NCBI RefSeq assembly: GCF_000772045.1
Contig: NZ_CP009754.1
Location: forward strand, 5,580,001 to 5,644,000
Source of the DNA: Streptomyces sp. CCM_MD2014
GTDB taxonomy: Bacteria > Actinomycetota > Actinomycetes > Streptomycetales > Streptomycetaceae
Reading direction: 5' to 3'
DNA: 64,000 bases
The notes beneath the pieces were generated by a model. The model was not told the origin of the DNA and made no database searches. It worked only from the letters and a program-made list of their open reading frames with translations. Within the stretch, counting starts at the first letter, position 1. Every line of letters starts with the position of its first letter. The position numbers and the translations under genes are program-made. Shown one piece after another: positions 52,132 to 60,942 of this stretch.

Positions 52132-52859
52132 GGACCGCTCCCCGGGTCCCCGGCGGACCGCGCCCCGGACCACGACTGGACCGCGATCCGGGTTACCGGC
52201 GGGCCGCGATCCGCGCCAACGGCCGGACCGCGCCCCGGGCCACGGCCGGGCCGCGCCGCGGGCCACGGCGGGCCACGATCCGGGTTGCCGGCGGGCCGCG
52301 GTCCACGCCAACGGCCGGACCGCGCCCCGGGCCACGGCCGGACCGCGCCCCGGGTTACCGGCGGACCGCGCCCCGGGTTACCGGCGGGCCGCGCCTTGGG
52401 TCACGGCCAGACCGCGATCCGGGTTACCGGCGGGCCGCGCCTTGGGTCACGGCCAGACCGCGATCCGGGTTGCCGGCGGGCCGCGATCCGCACTAACGGC
52501 CCGACCGCGACCCGGACCGCGACCCGGGTCACCGGCGGACCGCGATCCGGGTTACCGGCGGGCCGCGCCCCGGGTCACGGCCAGACCGCGCCCCGGACTA
52601 CGACCGGACCGCGATCCGGGTTGCCGGCGGGCCGCGCCCCGGGTCACGGCCAGACCACCATCCGGGTTACCGGCGGGCCGCGCCCCGGGCCACGGCCGGA
52701 CCGCGCCCCGGACCAAGACCGGAACGCGATCCGGGTTACCGGCGGACCGCGCCCCGGGTTACGGCCGGACCGCGCCCCGGACTACAACCGGACCGCGACC
52801 CGGGTTACCGGCGGGCCGCGATCCGCGCCAACGGCCCGACCGTGCCCCGCGCTACGACC
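52132..52859. repeat. 31-unit degenerate tandem repeat array (about 23 bp unit)
   Basis: About 31 head-to-tail units of 22-25 bp fill 728 bp. The typical unit begins GGACCGCG, has a variable ATCC/CCCC/CCTT quartet, then GGGTTACCGGC or GGGCCACGGCC. Several longer units of about 46 bp recur, for example CCTTGGGTCACGG followed by GATCCGGGTTACC, twice in succession near 52391-52482. One unit near 52500 carries a 12-bp internal duplication. The array reaches into the last codons of the GH3 gene, whose stop is at 52852-52854. All six frames are nearly open because of the base composition, so open frames here are not evidence of coding. Confidence 0.93.
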
Positions 52860-54699
52860 GGTAGGTGAGCCCGTGCCCGAGCGGGAGGAGCACCGTGTCC
52901 GGATCGTCCGCGCGTACCACCGGCACCGGCAGCTTCCCGCGCGGCCGTGCCCGTCCGGCGATCACGCGGGCCGCTGCCCGCACCTCCACGTCGGTCCAGG
53001 AGTAGGCGGCGAGGAAGGCGGGGACGCCGGGGAGCTGGGCGACGTCGTACGGATTGCGGACGGCGACCGCGACGACCGGCTTCCCGGTCTCCAGCAGCCG
53101 GGTGACCAGGGTCCGCTGGCTGCTGCCCGCGGTCACGTTGTACGTGGCCACGACCACCGCGTCGGCGTCCCCGGCCGCCGCGACGGCGCGGTCGATCACG
53201 GCGGCGGAGGGCGCGGTGCCGGTGGACAGGGCGGTGGCCGTGAAGCCCAGTTCCGTGAGCGCGCCCGCGAGGACACCGGTGGGCGGCCCGGTCGTGCCCG
53301 ACGGCGAGGCCGGGTCGGCGCCCACCACCAGCAGCTTGCGGTGCTCGCGGCGCGACAGCGGCAACAGGTGCCCCTCGTTGACCAGCAGCGTGGTGGTCCG
53401 CTCGGCGATCCGGTCGGCCGCGGCCAGGTGCGCCCGGGTGCCGACGGTCCGGTCGACGTCCCGGCGGCTGGTGTACGCGTCCCGGAACAGGCCCAGTTTG
53501 GCTTTCAGCCGCAGCACGCGCAGGATCGATTCGTCGAGCCGCGCCTCGGTCAGTTCGCCGTCCTTCACGGCCGTCAGCACGGCGTTCCAGGCGAGCGGCA
53601 GGTCCGGCGGGTTGAGCAGCTGGTCGACACCGGCCTTCAGCGCCAGCACCGGCACCCGCGCGTCCCCGTACTTGGTCCGCACACCCTGCATGCCGAGGGA
53701 GTCGGTGACCACGACCCCGTCGTAACCCAGCTCCTCGCGCAGGATGCCGGTGAGGATGGGGCGGGAGAGGGTGGCCGGATCGCCGGAGTCGTCGAGCGCG
53801 GGGACCATCAGGTGGGCGGTCATGATCGCGTCGATGCCGGCCTCGATCGCCGCGCGGAAGGGCGGCGCGTCCAGCTCCTCCCACTCCTGACGGCTGTGCG
53901 TGATGACCGGGAAGCCGGTGTGGCTGTCGGTGGCGGTGTCGCCGTGCCCGGGGAAGTGCTTGGCGCACGCGGCCACGCCGGACCGCTGATACCCCGTCAC
54001 CTCGGCGGCCACCAGCTCCGCGACGGCCTCCGGGTCGGCGCCGAAGGACCGCACGCCGATGACGGGGTTGGCCGGGTTGACGTTCACGTCGGCCACGGGG
54101 GAGTAGTCCTGGCGGATGCCCAGGGCGTTCAGCTCGGCGCCCGCGATCCGGCCGAGGGTACGGGCGTCGGAGCGCGACCCGCCCGCCCCGACGGCCATCG
54201 CGCCCGGGAAGAGGGTGGCGGGCTCGCCCACGCGGGCCACTATGCCGTGCTCCTGGTCGGTGGAGATCAGCACGGGCAGGCCGCGCGGCTGCTCCAGGGA
54301 CGCCTTCTGGATGCCGTTGGACAGATCGGCGATCTGGTACGGGTCGCGGGTGTTGTGCGCCCAGGCGAAGTAGATGATGCCGCCGACCCGGTAACGGGCG
54401 ATCAGCTCGGCCGCGGTGCGGACGCCGATCTCCTCGAGGTTGGCGTCGATGTCGGCCTGGTCGGGGTCGGTGGCGGAGTGTCCGTAGACCCGCATGACGA
54501 AGAGCTGGCCGACCTTCTCCTCCAGCGTCATCCGGGAGATGAGCGCGCGGAGCTTGTCGTCGTCGGGCCTGCGGGCGTCGGCGTACGCCGTGCCGCTCCC
54601 GGCCGCGAGGGCCGCGGTGACGACCGCGGTGGCGGTGAGGACGGTACGTCTGGAGGGCTGTGCGGTGCTTCCCGTGCCGGCCGTGCTGCTGTGGTGCAC
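52852..54699 (-). CDS. secreted GH3 beta-N-acetylhexosaminidase (NagZ/NagA type)
   Basis: This 615-residue exported glycosidase starts at GTG 54699, chosen for the GGAAGGAG upstream. The twin-arginine-type signal is SRRTVLTATAVVTAALAAGSGTAYA. The GH3 N-terminal barrel (about 50-380) has GHGDT motifs (KHFPGHGDTATDSHTGFPV) that supply the His-Asp acid/base pair of NagZ enzymes, and the nucleophile Asp in GVVVTDSLGMQGV. A GH3 C-terminal domain follows (about 410-615). It is predicted to remove N-acetylglucosamine from chito-oligosaccharides or muropeptides. The 3' end runs directly into the tandem repeat array. Confidence 0.92.
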   Translation of the reverse strand: MHHSSTAGTGSTAQPSRRTVLTATAVVTAALAAGSGTAYADARRPDDDKLRALISRMTLEEKVGQLFVMRVYGHSATDPDQADIDANLEEIGVRTAAELIARYRVGGIIYFAWAHNTRDPYQIADLSNGIQKASLEQPRGLPVLISTDQEHGIVARVGEPATLFPGAMAVGAGGSRSDARTLGRIAGAELNALGIRQDYSPVADVNVNPANPVIGVRSFGADPEAVAELVAAEVTGYQRSGVAACAKHFPGHGDTATDSHTGFPVITHSRQEWEELDAPPFRAAIEAGIDAIMTAHLMVPALDDSGDPATLSRPILTGILREELGYDGVVVTDSLGMQGVRTKYGDARVPVLALKAGVDQLLNPPDLPLAWNAVLTAVKDGELTEARLDESILRVLRLKAKLGLFRDAYTSRRDVDRTVGTRAHLAAADRIAERTTTLLVNEGHLLPLSRREHRKLLVVGADPASPSGTTGPPTGVLAGALTELGFTATALSTGTAPSAAVIDRAVAAAGDADAVVVATYNVTAGSSQRTLVTRLLETGKPVVAVAVRNPYDVAQLPGVPAFLAAYSWTDVEVRAAARVIAGRARPRGKLPVPVVRADDPDTVLLPLGHGLTYRS

Positions 54700-54891
54700 G
54701 TGCGCTCCTTCCGGAGAGCTGGTGAAGGAAACTGCCAAGGAGTCACCAATATCCGGGAAGTTTCTGCCAGTCAAGGGACCGCACAGAGGCCGAGCGCTGA
54801 GAAGGCGCTTGCTCCAACCCGCCGGGGCCGGGCCGGTGACGGGACGTCGGCCGGGCGGAGCCGACGGCCGGGGATGCCGGGGCGGCCTGGC

Positions 54892-55830
54892 TCAGGCTGA
54901 GCCGGCCACTGCCGCGGGAGCGGCGTGGGCCGAGGCGTCCGGCCAGTGGGCCCGCAGCGTGCGGACCGCTTCCGCGATGGCCGGACGGCGCGCCGCGCCG
55001 GTGCGCCACAGGGCGTACAGCCGCCGTACCGGCATCGGGTCGAGCGGCACCTCCACCACCCCGGCGGGCAGGGGACCGCGCCCCAGCCGAGGGATGAGGG
55101 CGACGCCGAGACCGGCGGCGACCAGCGCGACGAGCGTCGGGTTCTCGTCCGCCTGGTGGACGATGTCCGGTTCGTGCCCGGCGCCCCGCAGCGTGCGCAG
55201 CAGCCAGTCGTGGCACACCCGCCCGGGCGGCTGGCAGATCCACCGCTCCCCGCCCAGCTCCGACCGCCGTACCGCGCTCCGGCCCGCGAGGCGGTGGCCC
55301 TCGGGCACCAGCAGGTCGCACAGGTCCTCCCCGATCCGCGCCTGCTCCACCCCGGCCGGCGCCGGCAGCGGGGCGATGTCCCAGTCGTGCGCCACCACCA
55401 GATCGACCGCCCCCTTGGCGACCAGGTCCACGGACAGGTGCGGGTCGACCTCGGTGAGCCGCGTGTCGAGCGCGGGGTGGCGTACCGCCAGGTCGGCCAG
55501 GACGGACGGCAGCAGGCCACGTGCCGCCGAAGCGAACGCGGCGATCGTCAGCCGCCCCGACGGCACCCCACGCCGTTCCTCCAGCCGGGTCTCCGCCCGC
55601 TCCACGATGGCCAGCAACTCACCTGCCACGCCGACGAGTTGCCACGCGTCGTCGGTGAGCCGCACCCCGCGCCCCTCCCGCTCGAGCAGCACCGTCCGGG
55701 TCTCCCGCTCCAGCTTGGCGATCTGCTGCGACACGGCGGACGGGGTGAAACCGAGCGCGGCGGCGGCCGCCCCGACCGTCCCGTGCACGGACACGGCGTG
55801 CAGGGCGCGCAGGCGCTGGAGGTCGAGCAT
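54892..55830 (-). CDS. LysR-family transcriptional regulator
   Basis: This 312-residue regulator has a winged helix-turn-helix at about residues 3-62 (LQRLRALHAVSVHGTVGAAAAALGFTPSAVSQQIAKLERE) and a type 2 periplasmic-binding-like effector domain at about 90-295 (RLTIAAFASAARGLLPSVLADLAVRHPALDTRLTEVDPHLSVDLV). ATG 55830 was chosen. It is divergent from the EamA transporter gene with a 123-bp gap and probably controls it, as is usual for LysR-EamA pairs. Confidence 0.92.
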   Translation of the reverse strand: MLDLQRLRALHAVSVHGTVGAAAAALGFTPSAVSQQIAKLERETRTVLLEREGRGVRLTDDAWQLVGVAGELLAIVERAETRLEERRGVPSGRLTIAAFASAARGLLPSVLADLAVRHPALDTRLTEVDPHLSVDLVAKGAVDLVVAHDWDIAPLPAPAGVEQARIGEDLCDLLVPEGHRLAGRSAVRRSELGGERWICQPPGRVCHDWLLRTLRGAGHEPDIVHQADENPTLVALVAAGLGVALIPRLGRGPLPAGVVEVPLDPMPVRRLYALWRTGAARRPAIAEAVRTLRAHWPDASAHAAPAAVAGSA

Positions 55831-55953
55831 GACGGCGGCTCCCGGGGAACGGACGGAGGGGCGGCGGGTGGAACCAATCAACAGCAATGCTTCATCCAAC
55901 CATGCAGTAATCATCGCTGGTGCTACACGGTCGTCCCGGCGGATCCTCGACGC

Positions 55954-56892
55954 ATGCGACCTTCCCACCTCTTCCTCGCCGTGCTCGTCGCCGCCGTCTG
56001 GGGCGTGAACTTCACGGTCATCGAGATCGGCCTCGGCCACTTCCCGCCGCTCCTCTTCTCCGCCCTGCGCTTCCTGGCGGCCGCGCTGCCCGCCGTCTTC
56101 CTGGTGGGCCGCCCGAAGGTGGCCTGGAAGTGGATCGCGGCGGTGGGACTGGTCCTCGGCGTGGCGAAGTTCGGCCTGGTCTTCGTGGGCATGGACGCGG
56201 GCATGCCGGCCGGACTGTCCTCCCTCGTGCTGCAGATCCAGGCGGTGTTCACCGCGGTGATCGCCGCCGCGGTCCTGCGCGAACGTCCCTCCCGCGTCCA
56301 GGCCCTGGGCATGCTGGTCGCGCTGGCCGGCATCGGTGTGGCGGCCATCGACGAAGGCACCTCGGGACCGCTGGGCGCGTTCCTGATGGTGGTCGGCGCG
56401 GCGGCGGCATGGGGCGTGTCCAACGTCCTGACCCGCCGGGCGTCCCCGCCCGACGCGCTGAACTTCATGGTGTGGGTCTCCACCGTCCCCGTGCTGCCCC
56501 TGCTGGCCCTCTCCCTGCTCACCGAGGGCCCCGCCGAGGACCTCGCGGCCCTGCGCGCCCTGGACTGGCAGGGGACGGGCACGATCCTCTTCGTCGCCTG
56601 GGTCTCCACCGTCTTCGGCTTCGGCGCCTGGGGCTGGCTGCTGCGCCGTCACCCCGCCTCGACGGTCGCGCCGTTCTCGCTCCTGGTCCCGGTCTTCGGC
56701 ATGTCGTCGGCGGCCCTCTTCCTCGGCGAGTCGGTGACCCCCCTGCGCTGGTGCGCGGCGGCCCTGCTGGTGGGCGGAGTGGCGCTGACGACGCTCACCC
56801 CCGCCCGCGGGCGCACACCGGAGGCGGCCGTCCGCACCTCCCCGCAATTCGCTGGACGGGCCCCCGCACCGGCTGAAGAATCCGTCGGGTGA
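55954..56892 (+). CDS. EamA-family (DMT) transporter
   Basis: This 312-residue membrane protein has ten predicted helices in two EamA repeats (about 5-135 and 145-285). Characteristic segments are LFLAVLVAAVWGVNFTVIEIGL, ALRFLAAALPAVFLV, VLQIQAVFTAVIAAAVLRERPSRVQALGMLVALAGIGVAAI, and FSLLVPVFGMSSAALFLGESVTPLRWCAAALLVGGVALTTL. It probably exports an amino acid or metabolite (related YdeD/RhtA-type proteins do). The GNAT gene starts in the GTGA overlap at its stop. Confidence 0.92.
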   Translation: MRPSHLFLAVLVAAVWGVNFTVIEIGLGHFPPLLFSALRFLAAALPAVFLVGRPKVAWKWIAAVGLVLGVAKFGLVFVGMDAGMPAGLSSLVLQIQAVFTAVIAAAVLRERPSRVQALGMLVALAGIGVAAIDEGTSGPLGAFLMVVGAAAAWGVSNVLTRRASPPDALNFMVWVSTVPVLPLLALSLLTEGPAEDLAALRALDWQGTGTILFVAWVSTVFGFGAWGWLLRRHPASTVAPFSLLVPVFGMSSAALFLGESVTPLRWCAAALLVGGVALTTLTPARGRTPEAAVRTSPQFAGRAPAPAEESVG

Positions 56893-57569
56893 CATTCGCA
56901 CTGAAGGGCCCGGTCCTCGAAGGCGCGCTGGTACGACTGGAGCCGCTGGACCACCGGCACGCGTCCGACCTGGCGGCGGCGGCGCGGGAGGACCGCGGCA
57001 CCTACGACTTCACGTCGGTCCCGGGCCCCGACGAGGTCGGCGCCTACATCGACGACCACCTGGCCACGGCGGCCACCGGACGCCTCGCGCCCTACGCCCA
57101 GGTGTCCCTGGCCACCGGCCGCGCGGTCGGCGCCACCGCCTACTGGGAACCCCGCTCCTGGCGCACCGACGACGCGCTCGACGCCGTCGAGGTCGGCTTC
57201 ACCTGGCTGGCCCGGTCCACCCAGGGCACGGGCGTCAACGCCGAGGCCAAGCTGCTGCTGTTCCGGCACGCCTTCGAGGTCTGGGGCGTGTCCCGCGTGG
57301 ACCTGAAGACCGACGCCCGCAACCGGCGCTCCCGCGCCGCGATCGAGAAGACCGGCGCCCGCTTCGAGGGCGTGCTGCGCAACTGGTCCCGCTCCTTCGT
57401 GCCGGGCGAGGAGGGCCGGCTGCGCGACTCCGCGATCTACTCGATCACGGCGGCGGAGTGGCCGGGATGCCGGGCGCGGCTGGAGGACCGGGTGCGCGCG
57501 GCGGGGGCACGGTCGGCGTGGACGCCGTCCGCCGAGGTGCCGCCGACCTCGCTCACGCCGCGTCCGTGA
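56889..57569 (+). CDS. GNAT family acetyltransferase (RimJ/RimL type)
   Basis: This 226-residue N-acetyltransferase starts at GTG 56889, overlapping the EamA stop. The opening LKGPVLEGALVRLEPLDHRHASDLAAAA and the CoA-binding part VGFTWLARSTQGTGVNAEAKLLLFRHAFEVWGVSRVDLKTDARNRRSRAAIEKTGARFEGVLRNW are typical of the RimJ/RimL and SSAT-like branch. Coupling to a DMT exporter suggests that the pair may detoxify and export a common metabolite (inference). Its last 17 bp overlap the convergent isomerase gene. Confidence 0.88.
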   Translation: MTFALKGPVLEGALVRLEPLDHRHASDLAAAAREDRGTYDFTSVPGPDEVGAYIDDHLATAATGRLAPYAQVSLATGRAVGATAYWEPRSWRTDDALDAVEVGFTWLARSTQGTGVNAEAKLLLFRHAFEVWGVSRVDLKTDARNRRSRAAIEKTGARFEGVLRNWSRSFVPGEEGRLRDSAIYSITAAEWPGCRARLEDRVRAAGARSAWTPSAEVPPTSLTPRP

Positions 57570-58353
57570 GCAGCCGGGCGAGGTGCTCGCGCCCCTGCCC
57601 CAGCAGCTCGGGCAGCGGGGCGGCCGACTCGTACCACCGCTTCTCGTACTCCCAGCACAGCCAGCCGTCCCACCCGTGCCGGGACAGCACGTCCACCACC
57701 TCGGTGAGCGGCAGCACTCCCGCGCCCAGCGCCAGCGGAGTGGTGTCCTCGGCGGAGGCGATGTCCTTGACCTGTACGTAGCCCAGGTGCGGGGAGAGCG
57801 CCGCGTACGACTCGGAGGGCTGCTCCCCGCCCAGCCAGGTGTGCATCACGTCCCACAGGGCGCCGGCCTGCCGGTGCCCCACCAGCCCGAGCACGCGCAT
57901 CGCGTCGGCGCCCGTACGGTGCGAGTCGTGGGTCTCCAGCAGGATGCGCACGCCGAGCCCGGCGGCGTACTCGGCGGCCGTGCCAAGGCGCCGCGCGGCC
58001 ACCGCGTCGGCCTCCTCGGCGCTCTGCTCGGTGCCGGCGCCGGGGAAGACCCGGATGTACGGGGCGCCCAGGTCGCGGGCGAGGTCGAGCAGGCCCCGCA
58101 TCTCGGCGAGCACGGCCTCGTCGTCACCGGGCGCGGCGATGCGCGCGTACCCCGCCACCGCCAGCACTTCGACACCCGCCGCCTTGAACTGCGCCGCCAC
58201 CGCGGCCCGTTCGTCCGGGCCCAGGCCCGGGTGGACCGGCTCCTCCGGGTGGGCGCGCAACTCGACGCCGTGGTAACCGTGCGCGGTCGCGAGCCCCAGC
58301 ACGTCGCTCAGGGGCAGTCCGGGAACACCGAGGGTGGAGAACGCCAGCTTCAT
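57553..58353 (-). CDS. sugar phosphate isomerase/epimerase (xylose isomerase-like TIM barrel)
   Basis: This 266-residue barrel of the AP-endonuclease 2/IolE-like family is predicted to isomerise or epimerise a sugar. Motifs are MKLAFSTLGVPGLPLSDVLGLATAHGYHGVELRAH, ILLETHDSHRTGADAMRVLGLVGHRQAGALWDVMHTWLGGEQP, and GYVQVKDIASAEDT, with the acidic and His metal ligands in place. ATG 58353 or GTG 58359 could be the start; the ribosome-binding site is poor for both. It lies downstream of the LacI gene on the same strand, across a dispersed repeat. Confidence 0.82.
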   Translation of the reverse strand: MKLAFSTLGVPGLPLSDVLGLATAHGYHGVELRAHPEEPVHPGLGPDERAAVAAQFKAAGVEVLAVAGYARIAAPGDDEAVLAEMRGLLDLARDLGAPYIRVFPGAGTEQSAEEADAVAARRLGTAAEYAAGLGVRILLETHDSHRTGADAMRVLGLVGHRQAGALWDVMHTWLGGEQPSESYAALSPHLGYVQVKDIASAEDTTPLALGAGVLPLTEVVDVLSRHGWDGWLCWEYEKRWYESAAPLPELLGQGREHLARLLTDAA

Positions 58354-58408
58354 GCCCACGGAGCGTACCCGCGATCACCGGCTTTACCTGTCGACGCGGG
58401 CGGGTGAA

Positions 58409-58494
58409 TTCAGCCCGTCCGGCGTTTGAGGACGGGGCCCGTTCAGGGCCCAAGCGGGGGGCTGGGGGCGGCAGCCCCGGCAGGGCCCGCACCG
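58409..58494 (+). repeat. dispersed intergenic repeat, copy 2
   Basis: The segment begins TTCAGCCCGTCCGG, has GGGGCCCGTTCAGGGCC in the middle and ends GGGCCCGCACCG. It aligns along about 85 bp to the minus strand of 13057-13141. It lies in the gap between the isomerase and LacI genes. Confidence 0.75.
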
Positions 58495-58526
58495 GCGCGG
58501 GCCCACCGCGTCACCAGCGGTCCGTT

Positions 58527-59573
58527 TCAGCCCCGCGGCCGTCCGGAGGACCCCCGCACCATCAACTCCCCCCGCACCGTCGCGATCCCGCCCGCCGGCG
58601 CGTCCTCCCGCCCCATCGCGACCCGCCCCGCCCGCGCCCCCGCCTCCGCCAGCGGCAGCCGCACCGTCGTCAGCGCGGGCACCGCGTCGATGCTGAACGG
58701 CAGGTCGTCGAAGCCGGCCACGGACACGTCGTCCGGGATGCGCAGCCCCGAGTCGCGCAGCGCCGCGCACGCGCCCAGCGCGACGGTGTCGTTCGCGGCG
58801 ACGACCGCGGTCAGCGTCGGGTCCCGGCGCAGCAGCTCCAGCGTGGCCTCGTACCCGGCCTGCCGGTCGTAGCGGCCGTGGACCGTCCAGCGGGGGTCCT
58901 CCTCGATGCCGTGCGCGGCGAGGGCGGTGCGGTGGCCCTCCAGCCGGTGCCGGGTGGTGGTGCGTTCCTCCGGGCCGGCGATGTAGCCGAGCCGCCGGTG
59001 CCCGAGCCCGATCAGGTGCTCGGTCAGCTCCCGCCCGCCCCCGCGGTTGTCGAAGGTGAGCGCGATCGCCCCGGTGTCCGGCGCCGGCGGCCGCCCGCAC
59101 AGCACCACCCGCGTCCCCGCCTCCGTGAGCTTGCGCAGCTTCGCCGCCACCGCCGCCTGATGGCCCCCGTCCTCCATCGCGCCGCCGGTCAGCACCACCG
59201 CGGCCGCCCGCTGCCGCTGGAGCAGCGTGAGGTAGGTCAGCTCGCGCTCCGGGATGCCGCCGGTGTTGCAGACCACGGCGAGTCTCTCGCCGCCCGCTCT
59301 GCCGCCGGGACCGCCGATCTCGGACTGGACGGCGCCGGCCATGATGCCGAAGAAGGGGTCGGCGATGTCGTTGACCAGGATGCCCACCAGGTCCGAGGTG
59401 GCCGCCGCCAGCGCGCTCGCGGGGCCGTTGAGCACGTAGTCCAGCTCGTCGACGGCCTTGAGCACCCGCGCCCGGGTGGAGGCGGCCACGGGGTAGTTGC
59501 CGTTCAGTACGCGCGACACCGTCGCGGGGGAGACCTGGGCGCGGGCCGCCACGTCCGCCAGTGTCACCGTCAT
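58527..59573 (-). CDS. LacI-family regulator of the DUF993 sugar operon
   Basis: This 348-residue LacI-type repressor has a helix-turn-helix and hinge at about residues 3-58 (TLADVAARAQVSPATVSRVLNGNYPVAASTRARVLKAVDELDYVLNGPASALAAA). A sugar-sensing domain follows (LVGILVNDIADPFFGIMAGAVQ, GHRRLGYIAGPEERTTTRHRLEG, VVAANDTVALGACAALRDSGLRIPDDVSVAGFDDLP). It is divergent from the three-gene sugar operon. An AAGCGCTT palindrome typical of LacI operators lies between them. Confidence 0.92.
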   Translation of the reverse strand: MTVTLADVAARAQVSPATVSRVLNGNYPVAASTRARVLKAVDELDYVLNGPASALAAATSDLVGILVNDIADPFFGIMAGAVQSEIGGPGGRAGGERLAVVCNTGGIPERELTYLTLLQRQRAAAVVLTGGAMEDGGHQAAVAAKLRKLTEAGTRVVLCGRPPAPDTGAIALTFDNRGGGRELTEHLIGLGHRRLGYIAGPEERTTTRHRLEGHRTALAAHGIEEDPRWTVHGRYDRQAGYEATLELLRRDPTLTAVVAANDTVALGACAALRDSGLRIPDDVSVAGFDDLPFSIDAVPALTTVRLPLAEAGARAGRVAMGREDAPAGGIATVRGELMVRGSSGRPRG

Positions 59574-59721
59574 GTCCTCGTCCTCCGCCTCGCGCGTGTG
59601 AGTCGAACGCCGTCCCGGGTGACCTTACGGCCACCGCCCGCCATCGTTCGCCCCCTCGAACAACTCACCCGAACCGCAGTCTTGTCCAGACCACCGTTCA
59701 CAGGCTAGCTTCGTCTTACAT

Positions 59722-59735
59722 AGAAAGCGCTTGCT
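59722..59735. promoter_or_regulatory. LacI-type operator candidate upstream of the sugar operon
   Basis: AGAAAGCGCTTGCT is centred on the palindrome AAGCGCTT (59725-59732), the hallmark core of LacI-family sites. It lies about 55 bp before the oxidoreductase start and 150 bp from the LacI start. Confidence 0.65.
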
Positions 59736-59790
59736 GTACGGCTCGAACTTGATCCGGGGCTCGCGGCGCGGCTCGTACGAAGGGAATGAC

Positions 59791-60942
59791 GTGACACGCA
59801 AGACGGTGCGTATCGCCATGAACGGTGTGACCGGGCGCATGGGCTACCGCCAGCACCTGGTCCGCTCCATCCTGGCGATGCGCGAACAGGGCGGCCTCGA
59901 TCTCGGCGACGGGAGCGTGTTGTGGCCGGAGCCGGTCCTGGTCGGGCGCCGCGAGCACGCGCTGAAGGCGCTGGCGGAGCGGCACGGACTCGCCGACGTC
60001 GCAACGGACCTGGACGCGGTCCTCGCCGACGACACCATCGACATCTACTTCGACGCCCAGGTGACCTCGGCCCGCGAGGAGGCGATCAGGAAGGCGATCG
60101 CCGCGGGCAAGCACGTCTACACCGAGAAGCCGACGGCCACCGGCCTCGACGGCGCCCTGGAACTGGCCCGCCTGGCGAACGCCGCCGGCATCAAGCACGG
60201 CGTCGTCCAGGACAAGCTCTTCCTCCCCGGCCTGCTCAAGCTGAAGCGCCTGATCGACGGCGGCTTCTTCGGCCGGATCCTCTCCGTGCGCGGCGAGTTC
60301 GGCTACTGGGTCTTCGAGGGCGACTGGCAGGAGGCCCAGCGCCCGTCCTGGAACTACCGCAGCGAGGACGGCGGCGGCATCGTCGTCGACATGTTCCCGC
60401 ACTGGGAGTACGTGCTGCACGAGCTGTTCGGCCGGGTGAAGTCCGTCCAGGCCCTCACCGCCACCCACATCCCCGAGCGCTGGGACGAGAAGGGCAAGCC
60501 CTACGACGCCACCGCCGACGACGCCGCCTACGGCGTCTTCGAGCTGGACGGCGGCGCGATCGCGCAGATCAACTCCTCCTGGGCGGTCCGCGTCAACCGC
60601 GACGAACTGGTCGAGTTCCAGGTCGACGGCACCGAGGGCTCCGCCGTCGCGGGCCTGCGGAACTGCCGCGTCCAGCACCGCTCGGCCACCCCCAAGCCGG
60701 TCTGGAACCCGGACATCCCCGCCACCGAGGTCTTCCGCGACCAGTGGCAGGAAGTTCCCGACAACGGCGAGTTCGACAACGGTTTCAAGGCCCAGTGGGA
60801 GCTGTTCCTCAAGCACGTCTACGCCGACGCCCCCTACCACTGGGACCTGCTGGCCGGCGCCCGCGGCGTCCAGCTCGCGGAACTGGGCCTGAAGTCCTCG
60901 GCGGAGGGACGCCGCCTCGACGTACCGGAGATCGGCCTGTGA
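59791..60942 (+). CDS. Gfo/Idh/MocA-family oxidoreductase
   Basis: This 383-residue NAD(P)-dependent dehydrogenase has the Rossmann N-terminus VRIAMNGVTGRMGYRQHLVRSILAMRE and the family motif AGKHVYTEKPTATGLDGALELARLANAAGIKHGVVQDKLFLPGLLKLKRLI, with the EKP lysine. The C-terminal beta-sheet domain includes SWNYRSEDGGGIVVDMFPHWEYVLHELFG. GTG 59791 has AAGGGA six bases upstream. It is the first gene of a three-gene operon and is predicted to oxidise a sugar or polyol hydroxyl. Confidence 0.88.
   Translation: MTRKTVRIAMNGVTGRMGYRQHLVRSILAMREQGGLDLGDGSVLWPEPVLVGRREHALKALAERHGLADVATDLDAVLADDTIDIYFDAQVTSAREEAIRKAIAAGKHVYTEKPTATGLDGALELARLANAAGIKHGVVQDKLFLPGLLKLKRLIDGGFFGRILSVRGEFGYWVFEGDWQEAQRPSWNYRSEDGGGIVVDMFPHWEYVLHELFGRVKSVQALTATHIPERWDEKGKPYDATADDAAYGVFELDGGAIAQINSSWAVRVNRDELVEFQVDGTEGSAVAGLRNCRVQHRSATPKPVWNPDIPATEVFRDQWQEVPDNGEFDNGFKAQWELFLKHVYADAPYHWDLLAGARGVQLAELGLKSSAEGRRLDVPEIGL

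Noticed and set aside
52132..52859. CRISPR array
   Set aside because: Units are contiguous and degenerate, with no unique spacers of uniform length and no cas genes in the window.
54700..54891. DasR site upstream of the GH3 gene
   Set aside because: I looked for TGGTC/GACCA halves at the right spacing and found only partial matches around the GGTGA and TCACC segments, too weak to report.
51382..54900. A plus-strand open frame of more than 1,000 codons across the repeat array and the GH3 gene
   Set aside because: It is antisense to the convincing lipoprotein and GH3 genes, and high GC keeps stops rare. The repeats give it a false periodic protein look.
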